Assembly (NCBI GenBank): GCA_965275915.1
Contig: CBDHYI010000007.1
Location: forward strand, 806,001-870,000
Length of the DNA stretch: 64,000 nt
DNA from: JBDWFY01 sp965275915
Lineage (GTDB): Bacteria; Pseudomonadota; Alphaproteobacteria; Rhizobiales; Stappiaceae
Direction of reading: 5' to 3'
The notes beneath the pieces are model-generated. The model had not been told where the DNA came from, ran no database searches, and saw only the letters and a list, made by a program, of their open reading frames with translations. Position numbers and translations under genes: made by a program. Position 1 is the stretch's first letter, and every line of letters begins with the position of its first letter. Positions 51,957 to 61,079 of this stretch are shown in pieces.

Positions 51957-53156
51957 ATGAAGTCGGGAAACAGACCAGCCATCATCGGTTCCAATGCGGA
52001 GCGGACGCGCCTGCATAACCGTCAGGTCGTGCTTGGACTGGTGCGTCACCACCAGCCGGTCGGGCGAGCGGAGATTGCCCGGTATTCCGGTCTGTCTACA
52101 CAAGCTGTCAGCAACATTACGGCGGAACTGGAACAGGATGGCTTTCTGAACGAGGTGGGACGTGAGGTTCGCGGACGGGGGCTGCCCGCAACGCAATATG
52201 CGCTCAATTCGGGCGGTGCCTTCGGTGTCGGCCTGGAGGTCCGCCCGGAGGTGATGTTCGGTGCTCTGGTCAATCTGGGCGGCGAAACGCTGCAAACCCG
52301 GCGTGTTACGCTCAAATCCAGCACACCGTCCGCGGTTTCGGTCACAAGCCGTAAACTGCTGGATGACCTTCTCAGAAGCGCAGGCGTAGGACACGACCAG
52401 CTGCTCGGCGCAGGCGTGGTGATGCCCGGCCCCTTTGGCGACGTAGGCCTGTCCGGCACCGGTCAATCCGAACTTGAGGATTGGGACGGTGTGGATCCCG
52501 GGGAGTCGTTCGAGCAGGCCCTGGACTTGCCGGTCATCATCGAAAATGATGCGACCGCAGCCGCTGTTGCGGAGAAGGTCAGCGGCGTCGCAAAGGACCT
52601 CAATTCCTATTGCTATATTTATTTTGGCACGGGGCTCGGTCTTGGCGTCATCGCCGATGGGCGAGTATTAAGAGGCGCCTTCGGCAATGCGGGTGAGCTT
52701 GGCCACATCGTCGTTGTGCCCGACGGTCAGGCATGCTCCTGCGGTAACAAGGGCTGCCTTGAGACCTATGCAAGCCGCCTGTCCGTGCGCAAGCATATGG
52801 AAACGACAGGCGTTCCGGTGCACAGCGTCAAGGATCTTGAAAAACTGTTTCAAGAGGGCGATCCGGACCTGACGGACTGGCTTAAGAAGGCCGCACCTCC
52901 CCTCTCGCAGGCAATCGGCATGATTGAAAACCTGTTCGATCCGGAAGCCGTCATCATAGGCGGTGCCATGCCGGACCGGCTTTTGGATCATCTTATCGAT
53001 CGCCTGGTGTTGCCCAGCGGATCGGTCGCCCGTCGGCCCGGCAGACATGTCAAGCGCGTTTTGCGAGGTGCATCCGGCCGGATGGCGGCCGCCTTAGGCG
53101 GTGCCTCGCTGATTATTCACGATACATTCACCCCCCGCATTGCGGCGCGGGCTTAG
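51957..53156 (+). CDS. ROK-family transcriptional regulator
   Basis: The 399-residue protein has an N-terminal winged helix-turn-helix (about 15-75: LVRHHQPVGRAEIARYSGLS) and a C-terminal ROK domain with the zinc motif GHIVVVPDGQACSCGNKGCLE and the conserved ENDATAAAVAEK. The ATG has no visible ribosome binding site because the large palindrome ends five bases upstream. It should control the divergent ABC/lyase/kinase operon and the downstream deacetylase gene. ROK repressors mostly respond to sugars or amino sugars, in line with the PIG-L partner. Confidence 0.92.
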   Translation: MKSGNRPAIIGSNAERTRLHNRQVVLGLVRHHQPVGRAEIARYSGLSTQAVSNITAELEQDGFLNEVGREVRGRGLPATQYALNSGGAFGVGLEVRPEVMFGALVNLGGETLQTRRVTLKSSTPSAVSVTSRKLLDDLLRSAGVGHDQLLGAGVVMPGPFGDVGLSGTGQSELEDWDGVDPGESFEQALDLPVIIENDATAAAVAEKVSGVAKDLNSYCYIYFGTGLGLGVIADGRVLRGAFGNAGELGHIVVVPDGQACSCGNKGCLETYASRLSVRKHMETTGVPVHSVKDLEKLFQEGDPDLTDWLKKAAPPLSQAIGMIENLFDPEAVIIGGAMPDRLLDHLIDRLVLPSGSVARRPGRHVKRVLRGASGRMAAALGGASLIIHDTFTPRIAARA

Positions 53157-53167
53157 GAAATACTCAC

Positions 53168-55516
53168 ATGCCCCTGTCAGATCCGGAACGTTTGTCCAGA
53201 CAACTGCTGACGCCTCGTGTCGTTACACTGTGGCGCGCACTGCAACCGCTCAGAAGCGTCGTTTCCTTCATGAATACGGGCGCGCATCCCGATGATGAGA
53301 CCTCTGAGATGCTTGCAGTGCTCGCGTTCCGGGACGGCCTCACAATGTCATACGCCTGCGCCAACCGGGGAGAAGGCGGTCAAAATGATATCGGTTCTGA
53401 AACGACCTGCGATTTGGGGGTCGTAAGGACGGCGGAAATGGAGCGTGCCGCGGACCGGCTGAACATGCGCCTGTACTGGTTGTCTGAAGATCCGGATGAC
53501 ACGATTTTCGACTTCGGGTTTTCAAAGAGCGGCGTCGAGACGCTGACCAAATGGGGTCATCCAAGAACCTTAAAGCGGTTTGTTGATATCATTCGAACCG
53601 AGCGGCCGGATATTATCTGTCCGACATTTCTGGATGTTCCCGGCCAGCATGGGCATCATCGCGCGATGACCCAGGCTGCCCACGAGGTTTTTGACGCGGC
53701 GGCCGACCCGGATTTCGCGGACAGTACTCTTCCACCGTGGCAAATCAAAAAACTCTATCTGCCAGCCTGGTCAGGGGCCGGCGACTCCTATGATGACGAC
53801 GTGCCACCACCGCCGGCGAGCATCGTTATCGATGGCAACGGCGTTGATCCGATTACGGGCTGGAGCTGGGCTCAAGTCGGCGAGCATTCGCGCGTTTGTC
53901 ACCGGACGCAGGGTATGGGCCGGTGGACCGCCCCGGACGCGGCGAACATCTGGCCGCTGCATCTTGCAAGATCCGCAGTCAAGGACTCCGATACCTCGCT
54001 AACAACGGGTTTGCCGCGGACTCTGACAGAGCTGGCCGCGTTTGCTGACGATCCGTCACTGGAAAAAACACTGACGACCGCCCAGAATGCGTGCGATGCA
54101 GCCATTGCCGCCTTTCCCGATTTCACCGCAATAAGAAACCACGCGGCAGACGGTTTAGGGGCTCTGGCAGACGCCGAAGCCCAGTGCTCCGATCACGCAA
54201 AGGCCGAAGTCCTGCATCGGGTCAAAACCAAACAAAATCAGATTGCGCACGTGCTTTACATCGCCTCGGGCCACCAGGTTCGTGCTTCGCTGGACAAGGA
54301 CTTTTTGCGACCGGGTGACATCGTCACATTGACTTTTGAACCGTCGCAGACCGGGGAGGCTGCTGCGTTTGTTCTGCCTGAAGGGTGGTCGTGCGACGGA
54401 AAAACGCTTTCCGTGGCTCCGGACGCAAAACCCAGTCCTCCATATCCGGACCATTATGATCCAAACCGGGCCCCGGCACCGTCATTGCGCCTGAAGCTGA
54501 CCGCCGGCGGTTTTAAGACGAACCTCAGCCTTCCGTTTGAAGTCCCGCCCGTTGTTCTCCCGGGAAGAACCGTCCGTCTGGGTTCAGACCGGTTCGTGAT
54601 AAACACGCGTTCCGCTTCCCGGCAGTTTGACGTTGCCGTCTCCGATATTTTTCCGGTCGATGCCGGGCTTTGCCTCACTTTACCGGAGGGCTGGGAGGCG
54701 CAGGATATCGGGACCGGATTTACGGTTCGTGCCCCCGAACAGGTATCGCCGGGGCTTTATGAGATCCCACTGCTGCTTGATGAACAGAGCGCCTTTTCAG
54801 TCCGCAAATTCATCTATCCCCACATTGCGCCGCGCGCCCGGTTTTTTCCGGCCACTGTTCAGGTTCGTGTGCTGGACGCGGCTCTTCCTGACGTCACAAT
54901 CGGCTATGTGGGCGGTGGAAATGACAAGGTGCTTGACTGGCTTCAGGCATTGGGCCTGCGCGCCGTCGCCGTGTCCGACGATGCGGTCACCGAACAGGGG
55001 CTGGCGGACATCGATACGCTCGTTGTCGGCATCTTCGCCATGCGTACCCGGCCGCGGTTGCGGGAGGCCATGCCCCTGGTTCATCGGTGGGTGCAGGAAG
55101 GCGGCAACCTCGTTACGCTTTATCATCGCCCCTGGGATGCCTGGGACCCGGACACTGTTCCACCTTGCCGGCTGGAGATCGGCAAACCCTCTCTGCGGTG
55201 GCGTGTGACGGATGAAAATGCGGCGGTCACGCATTTGATCCCGGACCATCCGCTGCTGACGTCTCCAAACAGGATCGACGATGCCGACTGGTCCGGCTGG
55301 CACAAGGAGCGCGGGCTTTACTTTGCCAGGGACTGGGCCGAGGCCTACAAGCCTCTGCTTTCCATGGCCGACCCGGATGAGGATCCCCATAAAGGGGCGC
55401 TGCTGTCTGCAAATATCGGCAAGGGCAGACACACCCACACATCGCTCATCCTGCATCATCAGATGGAGAAACTCGTACCGGGAGCGTTTCGATTGATGGC
55501 GAATCTTGTTGCCTAA
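53168..55516 (+). CDS. Large PIG-L/LmbE-family deacetylase
   Basis: The 782-residue protein starts with a PIG-L domain: the zinc and catalytic motif GAHPDDET (about 37-44), NRGEGGQND, and the second His set in GQHGHHRAM (about 160-168). The middle is a beta-sandwich-like region rich in Pro and Gly (about 370-590). The C-terminus (about 600-780: VTIGYVGGGNDKVLDWLQ, TLVVGIFAMRTRP, EGGNLVTLYHRP) resembles the glutamine-amidotransferase-like domain found at the end of similar long PIG-L proteins. No signal peptide is seen, so it should act in the cytoplasm on an N-acyl amino sugar or similar. It follows the ROK gene by 11 bp. Confidence 0.88.
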   Translation: MPLSDPERLSRQLLTPRVVTLWRALQPLRSVVSFMNTGAHPDDETSEMLAVLAFRDGLTMSYACANRGEGGQNDIGSETTCDLGVVRTAEMERAADRLNMRLYWLSEDPDDTIFDFGFSKSGVETLTKWGHPRTLKRFVDIIRTERPDIICPTFLDVPGQHGHHRAMTQAAHEVFDAAADPDFADSTLPPWQIKKLYLPAWSGAGDSYDDDVPPPPASIVIDGNGVDPITGWSWAQVGEHSRVCHRTQGMGRWTAPDAANIWPLHLARSAVKDSDTSLTTGLPRTLTELAAFADDPSLEKTLTTAQNACDAAIAAFPDFTAIRNHAADGLGALADAEAQCSDHAKAEVLHRVKTKQNQIAHVLYIASGHQVRASLDKDFLRPGDIVTLTFEPSQTGEAAAFVLPEGWSCDGKTLSVAPDAKPSPPYPDHYDPNRAPAPSLRLKLTAGGFKTNLSLPFEVPPVVLPGRTVRLGSDRFVINTRSASRQFDVAVSDIFPVDAGLCLTLPEGWEAQDIGTGFTVRAPEQVSPGLYEIPLLLDEQSAFSVRKFIYPHIAPRARFFPATVQVRVLDAALPDVTIGYVGGGNDKVLDWLQALGLRAVAVSDDAVTEQGLADIDTLVVGIFAMRTRPRLREAMPLVHRWVQEGGNLVTLYHRPWDAWDPDTVPPCRLEIGKPSLRWRVTDENAAVTHLIPDHPLLTSPNRIDDADWSGWHKERGLYFARDWAEAYKPLLSMADPDEDPHKGALLSANIGKGRHTHTSLILHHQMEKLVPGAFRLMANLVA

Positions 55517-55755
55517 AATGAGATGAGCCGGCTCAGATTTACGACTTGACCTGCCTTTAGGAGCATATCCGGCCAAAGCGGCGATGCACGTCATCCAAAT
55601 GCCATCGAACTGTCCCAGGCCTATATCGGCAGACGCATAGCGCAACAGGAAGAAGTCCTCTTTTGAAATCGCCTACCGGAGCTAGACCCATAAACAGCTT
55701 CGGGCAGCTCTGCCCGATATTCGTTCCCTTTCGATTGACGCATTCATTGAGAAAT

Positions 55756-56316
55756 ATGGTTGAAGAAAATCCTGAAAACTTAGTCATCTTGTCCGGTTGT
55801 TCGAGCGGCGGAAAGTCCACGCTGCTGCTTGAATTGGAGCGGCGGGGTTTTCAGATAACTCCCGAAGCCGGCCGCAGGGTTGTGCAGGAGGGGCTGAGAA
55901 CGGGGGCGGACGTTTTGCCCTGGAACAATCCGGCCGGCTTTGCTCAAAGCACCGCCAGACTCGCAATGCTGGATTACCGGGCCATTGAGGATCAGACAAA
56001 ACCAACGTTTTTCGACCGCTCCCCTCTTGATCTCGCGGCTCATCTGGACATGCTTTCATTGCCCTTTTCGGACGATCTGTTGCGGGCACTTCAAACCTGC
56101 GCCTATGCGAAGACAGTCTTTATGACACCGCCCTGGCCGGAGATTTTCCATCAGGATGCGGAACGACAAAAAACGTTCGAAGATGCCGTCATGGAATATG
56201 AGCATCTCCTGAAATATTATCAGCGGCAGGGATATCAGCCGCATCTGTTGCCCAAAACCACCGTGAGCGAACGAGCGGACTATGTGATGGACGTGTTAGG
56301 GCTGGACCCGTTTTGA
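55756..56316 (+). CDS. AAA-type P-loop NTPase
   Basis: The 186-residue cytoplasmic protein has Walker A LSGCSSGGKSTLLLELE (about 12-28) and EAGRRVVQEG typical of the small AAA_28-like predicted ATPase or kinase group. FFDRSPLDLAAHL may be the Walker B equivalent. The start is uncertain; ATG 55756 puts the P-loop near the N-terminus as usual. It overlaps the convergent GNAT gene by 21 bp. It is not PhnN by its motifs, despite the nearby phnM. Confidence 0.82.
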   Translation: MVEENPENLVILSGCSSGGKSTLLLELERRGFQITPEAGRRVVQEGLRTGADVLPWNNPAGFAQSTARLAMLDYRAIEDQTKPTFFDRSPLDLAAHLDMLSLPFSDDLLRALQTCAYAKTVFMTPPWPEIFHQDAERQKTFEDAVMEYEHLLKYYQRQGYQPHLLPKTTVSERADYVMDVLGLDPF

Positions 56317-56751
56317 CCAGAGATACCTGACATCCGGAAGCTTCTCCATATTCCCGGCGCCATTCGTCCATTCAACCGCCCGAAAGCCCTGTTTTTCATA
56401 AAACAGGCGCGCATGCGCATTTTGCCGGAACGTCCAGAGTGTCAGTTCCTCCGCCCTGTTCTTGACTTCGTTCAGAAGCCTGCTGCCAACGCCTCGCCGA
56501 AGGGACTGCGGGTGCACATACAGATGGTCGATCCAGTTTCCCTTGCCGGCCAGAAATCCCGCGATGCGTTGATCGATCAACGCAACATAAACGCACGTGT
56601 CCACAAGAACTGTGTTGCAGATAAAGTCGGCCTGTTCTTCAGGCGTATGCAAGTGTGGCAGATAGGGCATCAGCCTGCGTGAGGCGGTGAAAATTTCTGC
56701 GATCCGGGCGCCGTCCGCAGTTTTCGCGTGCCGAACGGAAATCTCAGTCAT
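56296..56751 (-). CDS. GNAT-family N-acetyltransferase
   Basis: The 151-residue enzyme has the acetyl-CoA binding motif A, VHPQSLRRGVGSRLLNEVKN, and the C-terminal ARLFYEKQGFRAVEW. It starts 9 bp after the phnM stop, so it is co-transcribed with phnM. PhnO, an aminoalkylphosphonate acetyltransferase, is also a GNAT found with C-P lyase genes, but similarity to PhnO cannot be judged here. Confidence 0.88.
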   Translation of the reverse strand: MTEISVRHAKTADGARIAEIFTASRRLMPYLPHLHTPEEQADFICNTVLVDTCVYVALIDQRIAGFLAGKGNWIDHLYVHPQSLRRGVGSRLLNEVKNRAEELTLWTFRQNAHARLFYEKQGFRAVEWTNGAGNMEKLPDVRYLWSKRVQP

Positions 56752-56760
56752 TCAGCGCCT

Positions 56761-57936
56761 TCAGGCAACACGCCTTCCCTCCCGCCAGACCTGCTTCAGG
56801 AACGGGTGGTGTTGGTGCAGGCCGACATGCAACAGATCGGCCCGTTTTCCAACCGCAATTTCTCCGCGGTCATGAAGACCGGCTGCTGCCGCCGGATTTT
56901 TCGACGCCATGCAAACCGCCTCCGGCAGGTCCTGATCGAACGTCTCATGGCCGGCGATCATGAAGATGCCGTCAATCATCGAACGGGGCACATAGTCGGA
57001 AGCCAGGATATCAACGAGGTTTTCTGCCAGCAGATCCTTAACCGCGACATTCCCCGACTGGGATCCGCCCCGCAGAACATTCGGAGCGCCGCCGACAATC
57101 GTCATGTTGTGCTCGCGCGCCCGTTGCGCCGCCTCAAGGGTGCAGGGAAACTCGGAAATTTTGATGCCTTCGGCAACGGCCTCATCGACATGGTCAATAT
57201 CTGTATCGTCATGACTGAGAAGGGGCAGCGCGTGCGCATGTGCCAGCGCGACAATCTCCGGCCGGATCCGCCGGCTGATTTCATCCGATTGGGCCAGCAG
57301 GTCTTCGGTCTCTTTTTCCACCAGCGCGCGCGCGTGGCCCGTTTCCGCCATTCGGCGACCGATATAAGCCTCGACATTCCGGCTCTGACGCCTGCCCGGC
57401 AGATGTTCCATCACCGACACCATGCGCACAATGTCCTTGCCGACATTCGTCCTTGTCAGGTCAAGCGCCGCCTCATCGGTAATCTCGCACCGTAAATGCA
57501 CCAGATGGTCGGACCGCAGCATGTTTGCTGCACGGGCCGCCTCGAGCGCATCGACCATCGGCGTTAACAGCTTCAGTCTTTCTGGCTTCTTGATCGTCGC
57601 ACCCACACAAATGCTGTCAAAGACGGTCGTGATTCCGGATCCGATGATCTGGGCATCGTGCGCCAGTGCCGCCCGCATCACGTCCCACCGCACATGCGCG
57701 CGCGGAAACACGTGCTTTTCAAAATGGTCCGTGTGAATATCGACCAGACCGGGAAGAAGATAATCGCCGCCAAGGTCGTGGCTGCCGGCAGGTGCATTGC
57801 CGGACTGAATGGCAGCAATATACCCTCCCACGACCGTGAGGTGGCCTTCGACCACCCTGTCGGCCAACACGATCCGTGCATTGGCGAATATCACGGTCTC
57901 GTCTGCGGCGGCCGGTGTCGTCTCAACCTTGTTCAT
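56761..57936 (-). CDS. phnM: Alpha-D-ribose 1-methylphosphonate 5-triphosphate diphosphatase
   Basis: The 391-residue amidohydrolase-superfamily enzyme acts in the C-P lyase pathway, removing pyrophosphate from the ribose triphosphate intermediate. Family features are LPGLVDIHTDHFEKHVFPR, the metal ligand region LPLLSHDDTDIDHV and GGAPNVLRGGSQSGNV. The rest of a C-P lyase operon (phnGHIJKL) is not in the window, so this is a detached copy, paired with a GNAT gene. Confidence 0.92.
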   Translation of the reverse strand: MNKVETTPAAADETVIFANARIVLADRVVEGHLTVVGGYIAAIQSGNAPAGSHDLGGDYLLPGLVDIHTDHFEKHVFPRAHVRWDVMRAALAHDAQIIGSGITTVFDSICVGATIKKPERLKLLTPMVDALEAARAANMLRSDHLVHLRCEITDEAALDLTRTNVGKDIVRMVSVMEHLPGRRQSRNVEAYIGRRMAETGHARALVEKETEDLLAQSDEISRRIRPEIVALAHAHALPLLSHDDTDIDHVDEAVAEGIKISEFPCTLEAAQRAREHNMTIVGGAPNVLRGGSQSGNVAVKDLLAENLVDILASDYVPRSMIDGIFMIAGHETFDQDLPEAVCMASKNPAAAAGLHDRGEIAVGKRADLLHVGLHQHHPFLKQVWREGRRVA

Positions 57937-58321
57937 TGCACAGTTCCTGAAATGTCAAAATAAGCCACTGGTAAAGCGCGGCGCGTGCGGCATCCGTGGC
58001 GCCCTCCCGTCCGAAGCAATCGGGCAGACCGACAACACGGACTTGGACAATGTCACGCGGGAAAGACAGCTCTTTTACTGCTCTCACATTACGGATCGAT
58101 GTCAAAAAAGTAAGAATTCAATGAACTCGCCAAGTGCTCCACAGTTGTTACCATACTTCCGTCCGCCCGGCATCTGTTTCGCTTTGCCCGCACGGGCACG
58201 GATATTTCGATGCAACACCAACGGAACTCAGGCATGAAATGAGTCATTCCCGAATTCCTTTGGTATAAGATGCCTATAAATAGTCAAAGCCGCGCGATAC
58301 CATCGGCGCAGTGCGGCCAAT
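57937..58321. other. Divergent intergenic region
   Basis: The region lies between phnM and the rightward transglycosylase gene. A TTG-initiated minus-strand frame at 57923-58105 (60 residues) overlaps the phnM start but has no recognisable domain, so I do not call it. Promoters for both neighbours should lie here; none is strong enough by eye to mark. Confidence 0.4.
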
Positions 58322-59584
58322 ATGCATACGGAGATCCCCTTGCATCGACTGTTATGTTTCCCGGCTCTCTTTCTGGCCGCAAGCCTGATCGGCTCACCTG
58401 CGCTCCATGCCGCGAGCAAGGCGGATGTCGAGCGGCAATTCCAGGCCTGGCTTCAGTCGGATATCCGGCCCAAAGCAAAAAAAATCGGCGTTTCGAAAAC
58501 GACGTTTGACGGCGCGATCCGCGGCCTGGCCCTGAATTGGAAACTGCCGGACCTCAGACCACCTGGGACCTCGGCTCAGGCACCCAAAAAACAGCGTCAG
58601 GCGGAATTCCGGGCGCCAAGTGCCTATTTCAATGAAAACAACCTTGCGGCGCTGGTCAATCAGGGGCGCGGAAAACTGGCCACATATAAGAACACCCTGG
58701 CACGCATTGAAAAGAAATACGGCGTGCCTGCGCGGATCATTGTCGCGATCTGGGGACGGGAGTCCGGCTATGGCGCGGCGAGAATACCGCACGATGCTTT
58801 GCCCATCCTTGCCACCCAGGCTTTCATGGGACGCAGGAAGACGTTTTTCGAGGGCGAGTTCCTGGCAGCCCTGAAAATCCTCCAGGAGGGTCATATTTCC
58901 CGTAAGGCCCTGAAAAGTTCATGGGCCGGCGCACTGGGACAGCCGCAATTCCTGCCCAGCAAGTTTCTGGCGTTTGCCGTCGATTTCGATGGTGACGGGC
59001 GACGCGATATCTGGAACTCGGTTCCTGATACGCTGGCCTCCATCGCCAACTATCTGAAGCAGAACGGCTGGCGAACCGGACGGGACTGGGGCTACGAGGC
59101 AAAAATTCCCGCCATCATCTCCTGCACGCTGGAAGGCCCCGAACAGGGCCGACCGATTAAGGCCTGGATCGATATGGGCGCGGAACGCATCAGCGGCCGT
59201 CCGTTTCCAAAACATGAAATCCCGCATCCGGGATTCCTGATGATGCCCCAGGGACGGTATGGACCGGCCTTTGTGGCAACTGAGAATTTTTATGTTCTGA
59301 AGACCTACAACGAGTCCGATCTCTATGCCCTGTTTATCGGGCATCTGGCAGACCGCTATGGTGCCAACAAGAAATTTCTCGGCAAGTGGCAGGGCGTGAA
59401 GGGCCTCAATCGCCGCGATGTTCAGACCATGCAGGTGAAGCTGGAAAAGCAGGGGCACGATGTTGGCGGCGCCGACGGGCTTGTCGGCTTCAAGACAAGG
59501 ATCGCCGTCGGCCTCTGGCAGCTCAAAAACGGCGACCCGCCCACCTGTTTCCCGGACGCGGCTTTGGCCAAGAAAGTCCGTTAG
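58322..59584 (+). CDS. Lytic murein transglycosylase, MltB family, with peptidoglycan-binding domain
   Basis: The 420-residue precursor has a signal peptide ending near PALHAAS. The SLT/MltB catalytic domain (about 90-330) has the catalytic Glu in IVAIWGRESGYGAAR and the structural GALGQPQFLPSKFLAFAVDF, and a C-terminal PG_binding_1 domain (about 355-415: MQVKLEKQGHDVGGADG) follows. It cuts the glycan chain of peptidoglycan between MurNAc and GlcNAc to form 1,6-anhydro ends. It converges on a paralogue only 29 bp away. Confidence 0.93.
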   Translation: MHTEIPLHRLLCFPALFLAASLIGSPALHAASKADVERQFQAWLQSDIRPKAKKIGVSKTTFDGAIRGLALNWKLPDLRPPGTSAQAPKKQRQAEFRAPSAYFNENNLAALVNQGRGKLATYKNTLARIEKKYGVPARIIVAIWGRESGYGAARIPHDALPILATQAFMGRRKTFFEGEFLAALKILQEGHISRKALKSSWAGALGQPQFLPSKFLAFAVDFDGDGRRDIWNSVPDTLASIANYLKQNGWRTGRDWGYEAKIPAIISCTLEGPEQGRPIKAWIDMGAERISGRPFPKHEIPHPGFLMMPQGRYGPAFVATENFYVLKTYNESDLYALFIGHLADRYGANKKFLGKWQGVKGLNRRDVQTMQVKLEKQGHDVGGADGLVGFKTRIAVGLWQLKNGDPPTCFPDAALAKKVR

Positions 59585-59613
59585 TCAACTGACGCATCAG
59601 CGCTCGACAAAGA

Positions 59614-60819
59614 TTACAGCCGACGGAGCAGATCCGCGGTGGGAAAGCTGTCGGCCGGCAAACCGAACTTGATTTGCACATCCTTGACGGCCGCCCGCGT
59701 TTTGGCGCCGACTGTTCCGTCAACGCCCCCCACGTCATAGCCCTTGGCTTCCAGCTTCTGCTGTAGTTGTTTGACCTGCTTTGCACTCAGGGTCTGGACC
59801 TTTTTGCGACCTGCGGAGACTTTCGGTGCACCGGCCAGGCGTGTCGCGAAATAGGCCGCTGTGGTCGCGTAGACCAGAGACTGGTTCCATTCGGTATAGA
59901 CATCGAAATTCTCGTAAGCGAGAAAGGCCGGACCGTGCCGTCCCATTGGCAGATGCAGCGATACGGGCATCCGATCGTTGGGCAAAGGCCGTCCGTCCCG
60001 ATAAGTCACCCCCCATTGCGCCCACTGCGACCGGGGCAGCTTGATCGCGATATCGGCCTGATCCCACGGCAACTCAGCCGGGACGATGACTTCTTCAAGC
60101 CAAGGCTGTCCGGGTTGCCAGCCGTGATAGCGCAGAAGGTTGGCCGAAGAGGCAAGAGCGTCCGGGGCGCTGCGCAGCAGATTGACTTTGCCGTCACCGT
60201 CAAAATCGACGCCGCGTTCATGATAGTCCGTCGGCAAGAACTGAGTTTGGCCCAGTTCGCCGGCCCATGCGCCGATCATCTCGTTTGCTCTTAAATCGCC
60301 ACGCTCGATAAGCCGCAGGGCGTCCATAAGCTGAGGCCGGAACAATTCGGGCCGGCGGCAGTCATAGGCGAGCGTCGCCAATGCCGTAAGCGTCGGGAAA
60401 TTGCCGATATTGCCGCCAAAATCCGTCTCAAGGCCCCAGAACGCGGTCAGGACCGGACCGGGCACACCGTACGTTTCCTCGATCCTCTGAAACATACTGG
60501 CATTTTTCTTGAGCCTGCTTCGTCCCACATTCAGCCGGTTCTGCGAAATCAGACGGCTTGAGAAATCAAGAAACGACAGTGAAAAGACGACCTGACGCCG
60601 GTCGTTGCCGACAACCTTTTTGCTGTAGGAAACATTCCCCAGCGCCTCTCTGATCGTGCGGTCGGAAATACCGGCGGCACGCGCTTCGGCCCTGAAATCT
60701 GCCAGCCACGTGTTGAAATTGCCGGTGTTGCGGCAGGCCGCGTCCGCAGCAGCGCTGAGCCCGACACTTAGGGACGCCGCAACAATAACGGCATGACCGA
60801 ACTTTCCGAATATGCGCAT
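59614..60819 (-). CDS. Lytic murein transglycosylase, MltB family, second paralogue
   Basis: The 401-residue precursor starts at ATG 60819, preceded by AAAGGA; an in-frame ATG 16 codons upstream lacks a ribosome binding site. The signal peptide ends near SAAADAA. The catalytic Glu is in LTAFWGLETDFGG, and GELGQTQFLPTDYHERGVDF follows. The C-terminal PG_binding_1 domain (QLQQKLEAKGYDVGGVDGTVG) matches that of the neighbour. The pair are divergent duplicates in tail-to-tail order. Confidence 0.93.
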   Translation of the reverse strand: MRIFGKFGHAVIVAASLSVGLSAAADAACRNTGNFNTWLADFRAEARAAGISDRTIREALGNVSYSKKVVGNDRRQVVFSLSFLDFSSRLISQNRLNVGRSRLKKNASMFQRIEETYGVPGPVLTAFWGLETDFGGNIGNFPTLTALATLAYDCRRPELFRPQLMDALRLIERGDLRANEMIGAWAGELGQTQFLPTDYHERGVDFDGDGKVNLLRSAPDALASSANLLRYHGWQPGQPWLEEVIVPAELPWDQADIAIKLPRSQWAQWGVTYRDGRPLPNDRMPVSLHLPMGRHGPAFLAYENFDVYTEWNQSLVYATTAAYFATRLAGAPKVSAGRKKVQTLSAKQVKQLQQKLEAKGYDVGGVDGTVGAKTRAAVKDVQIKFGLPADSFPTADLLRRL

Positions 60820-61079
60820 AGCCGACTGTTCCTTTAACCTTTTGAATTGCCGCACTGTCTTTTTCATTGGCAGATCACACGAAGATCAGCCGATTTTACG
60901 CGGATACTCTATGCCCGCCATTGAGCCCACTTTTTGACAGGAAACGACTAATGGGATTCGCTTAGCAAAAAAACGACGTGTTTAGAATTACGCTGCGTTA
61001 ATAAAATCGCCGTCATACCCGGTTTCCTTGCAGAACAACCCGGCATGAAGACGAATTCGGAACGCGACACGGCAAGTGT

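Noticed and set aside
57923..58105. 60-codon TTG-initiated frame overlapping the phnM start
   Set aside because: The start codon is weak and no domain is visible; I cannot exclude it but do not support it.
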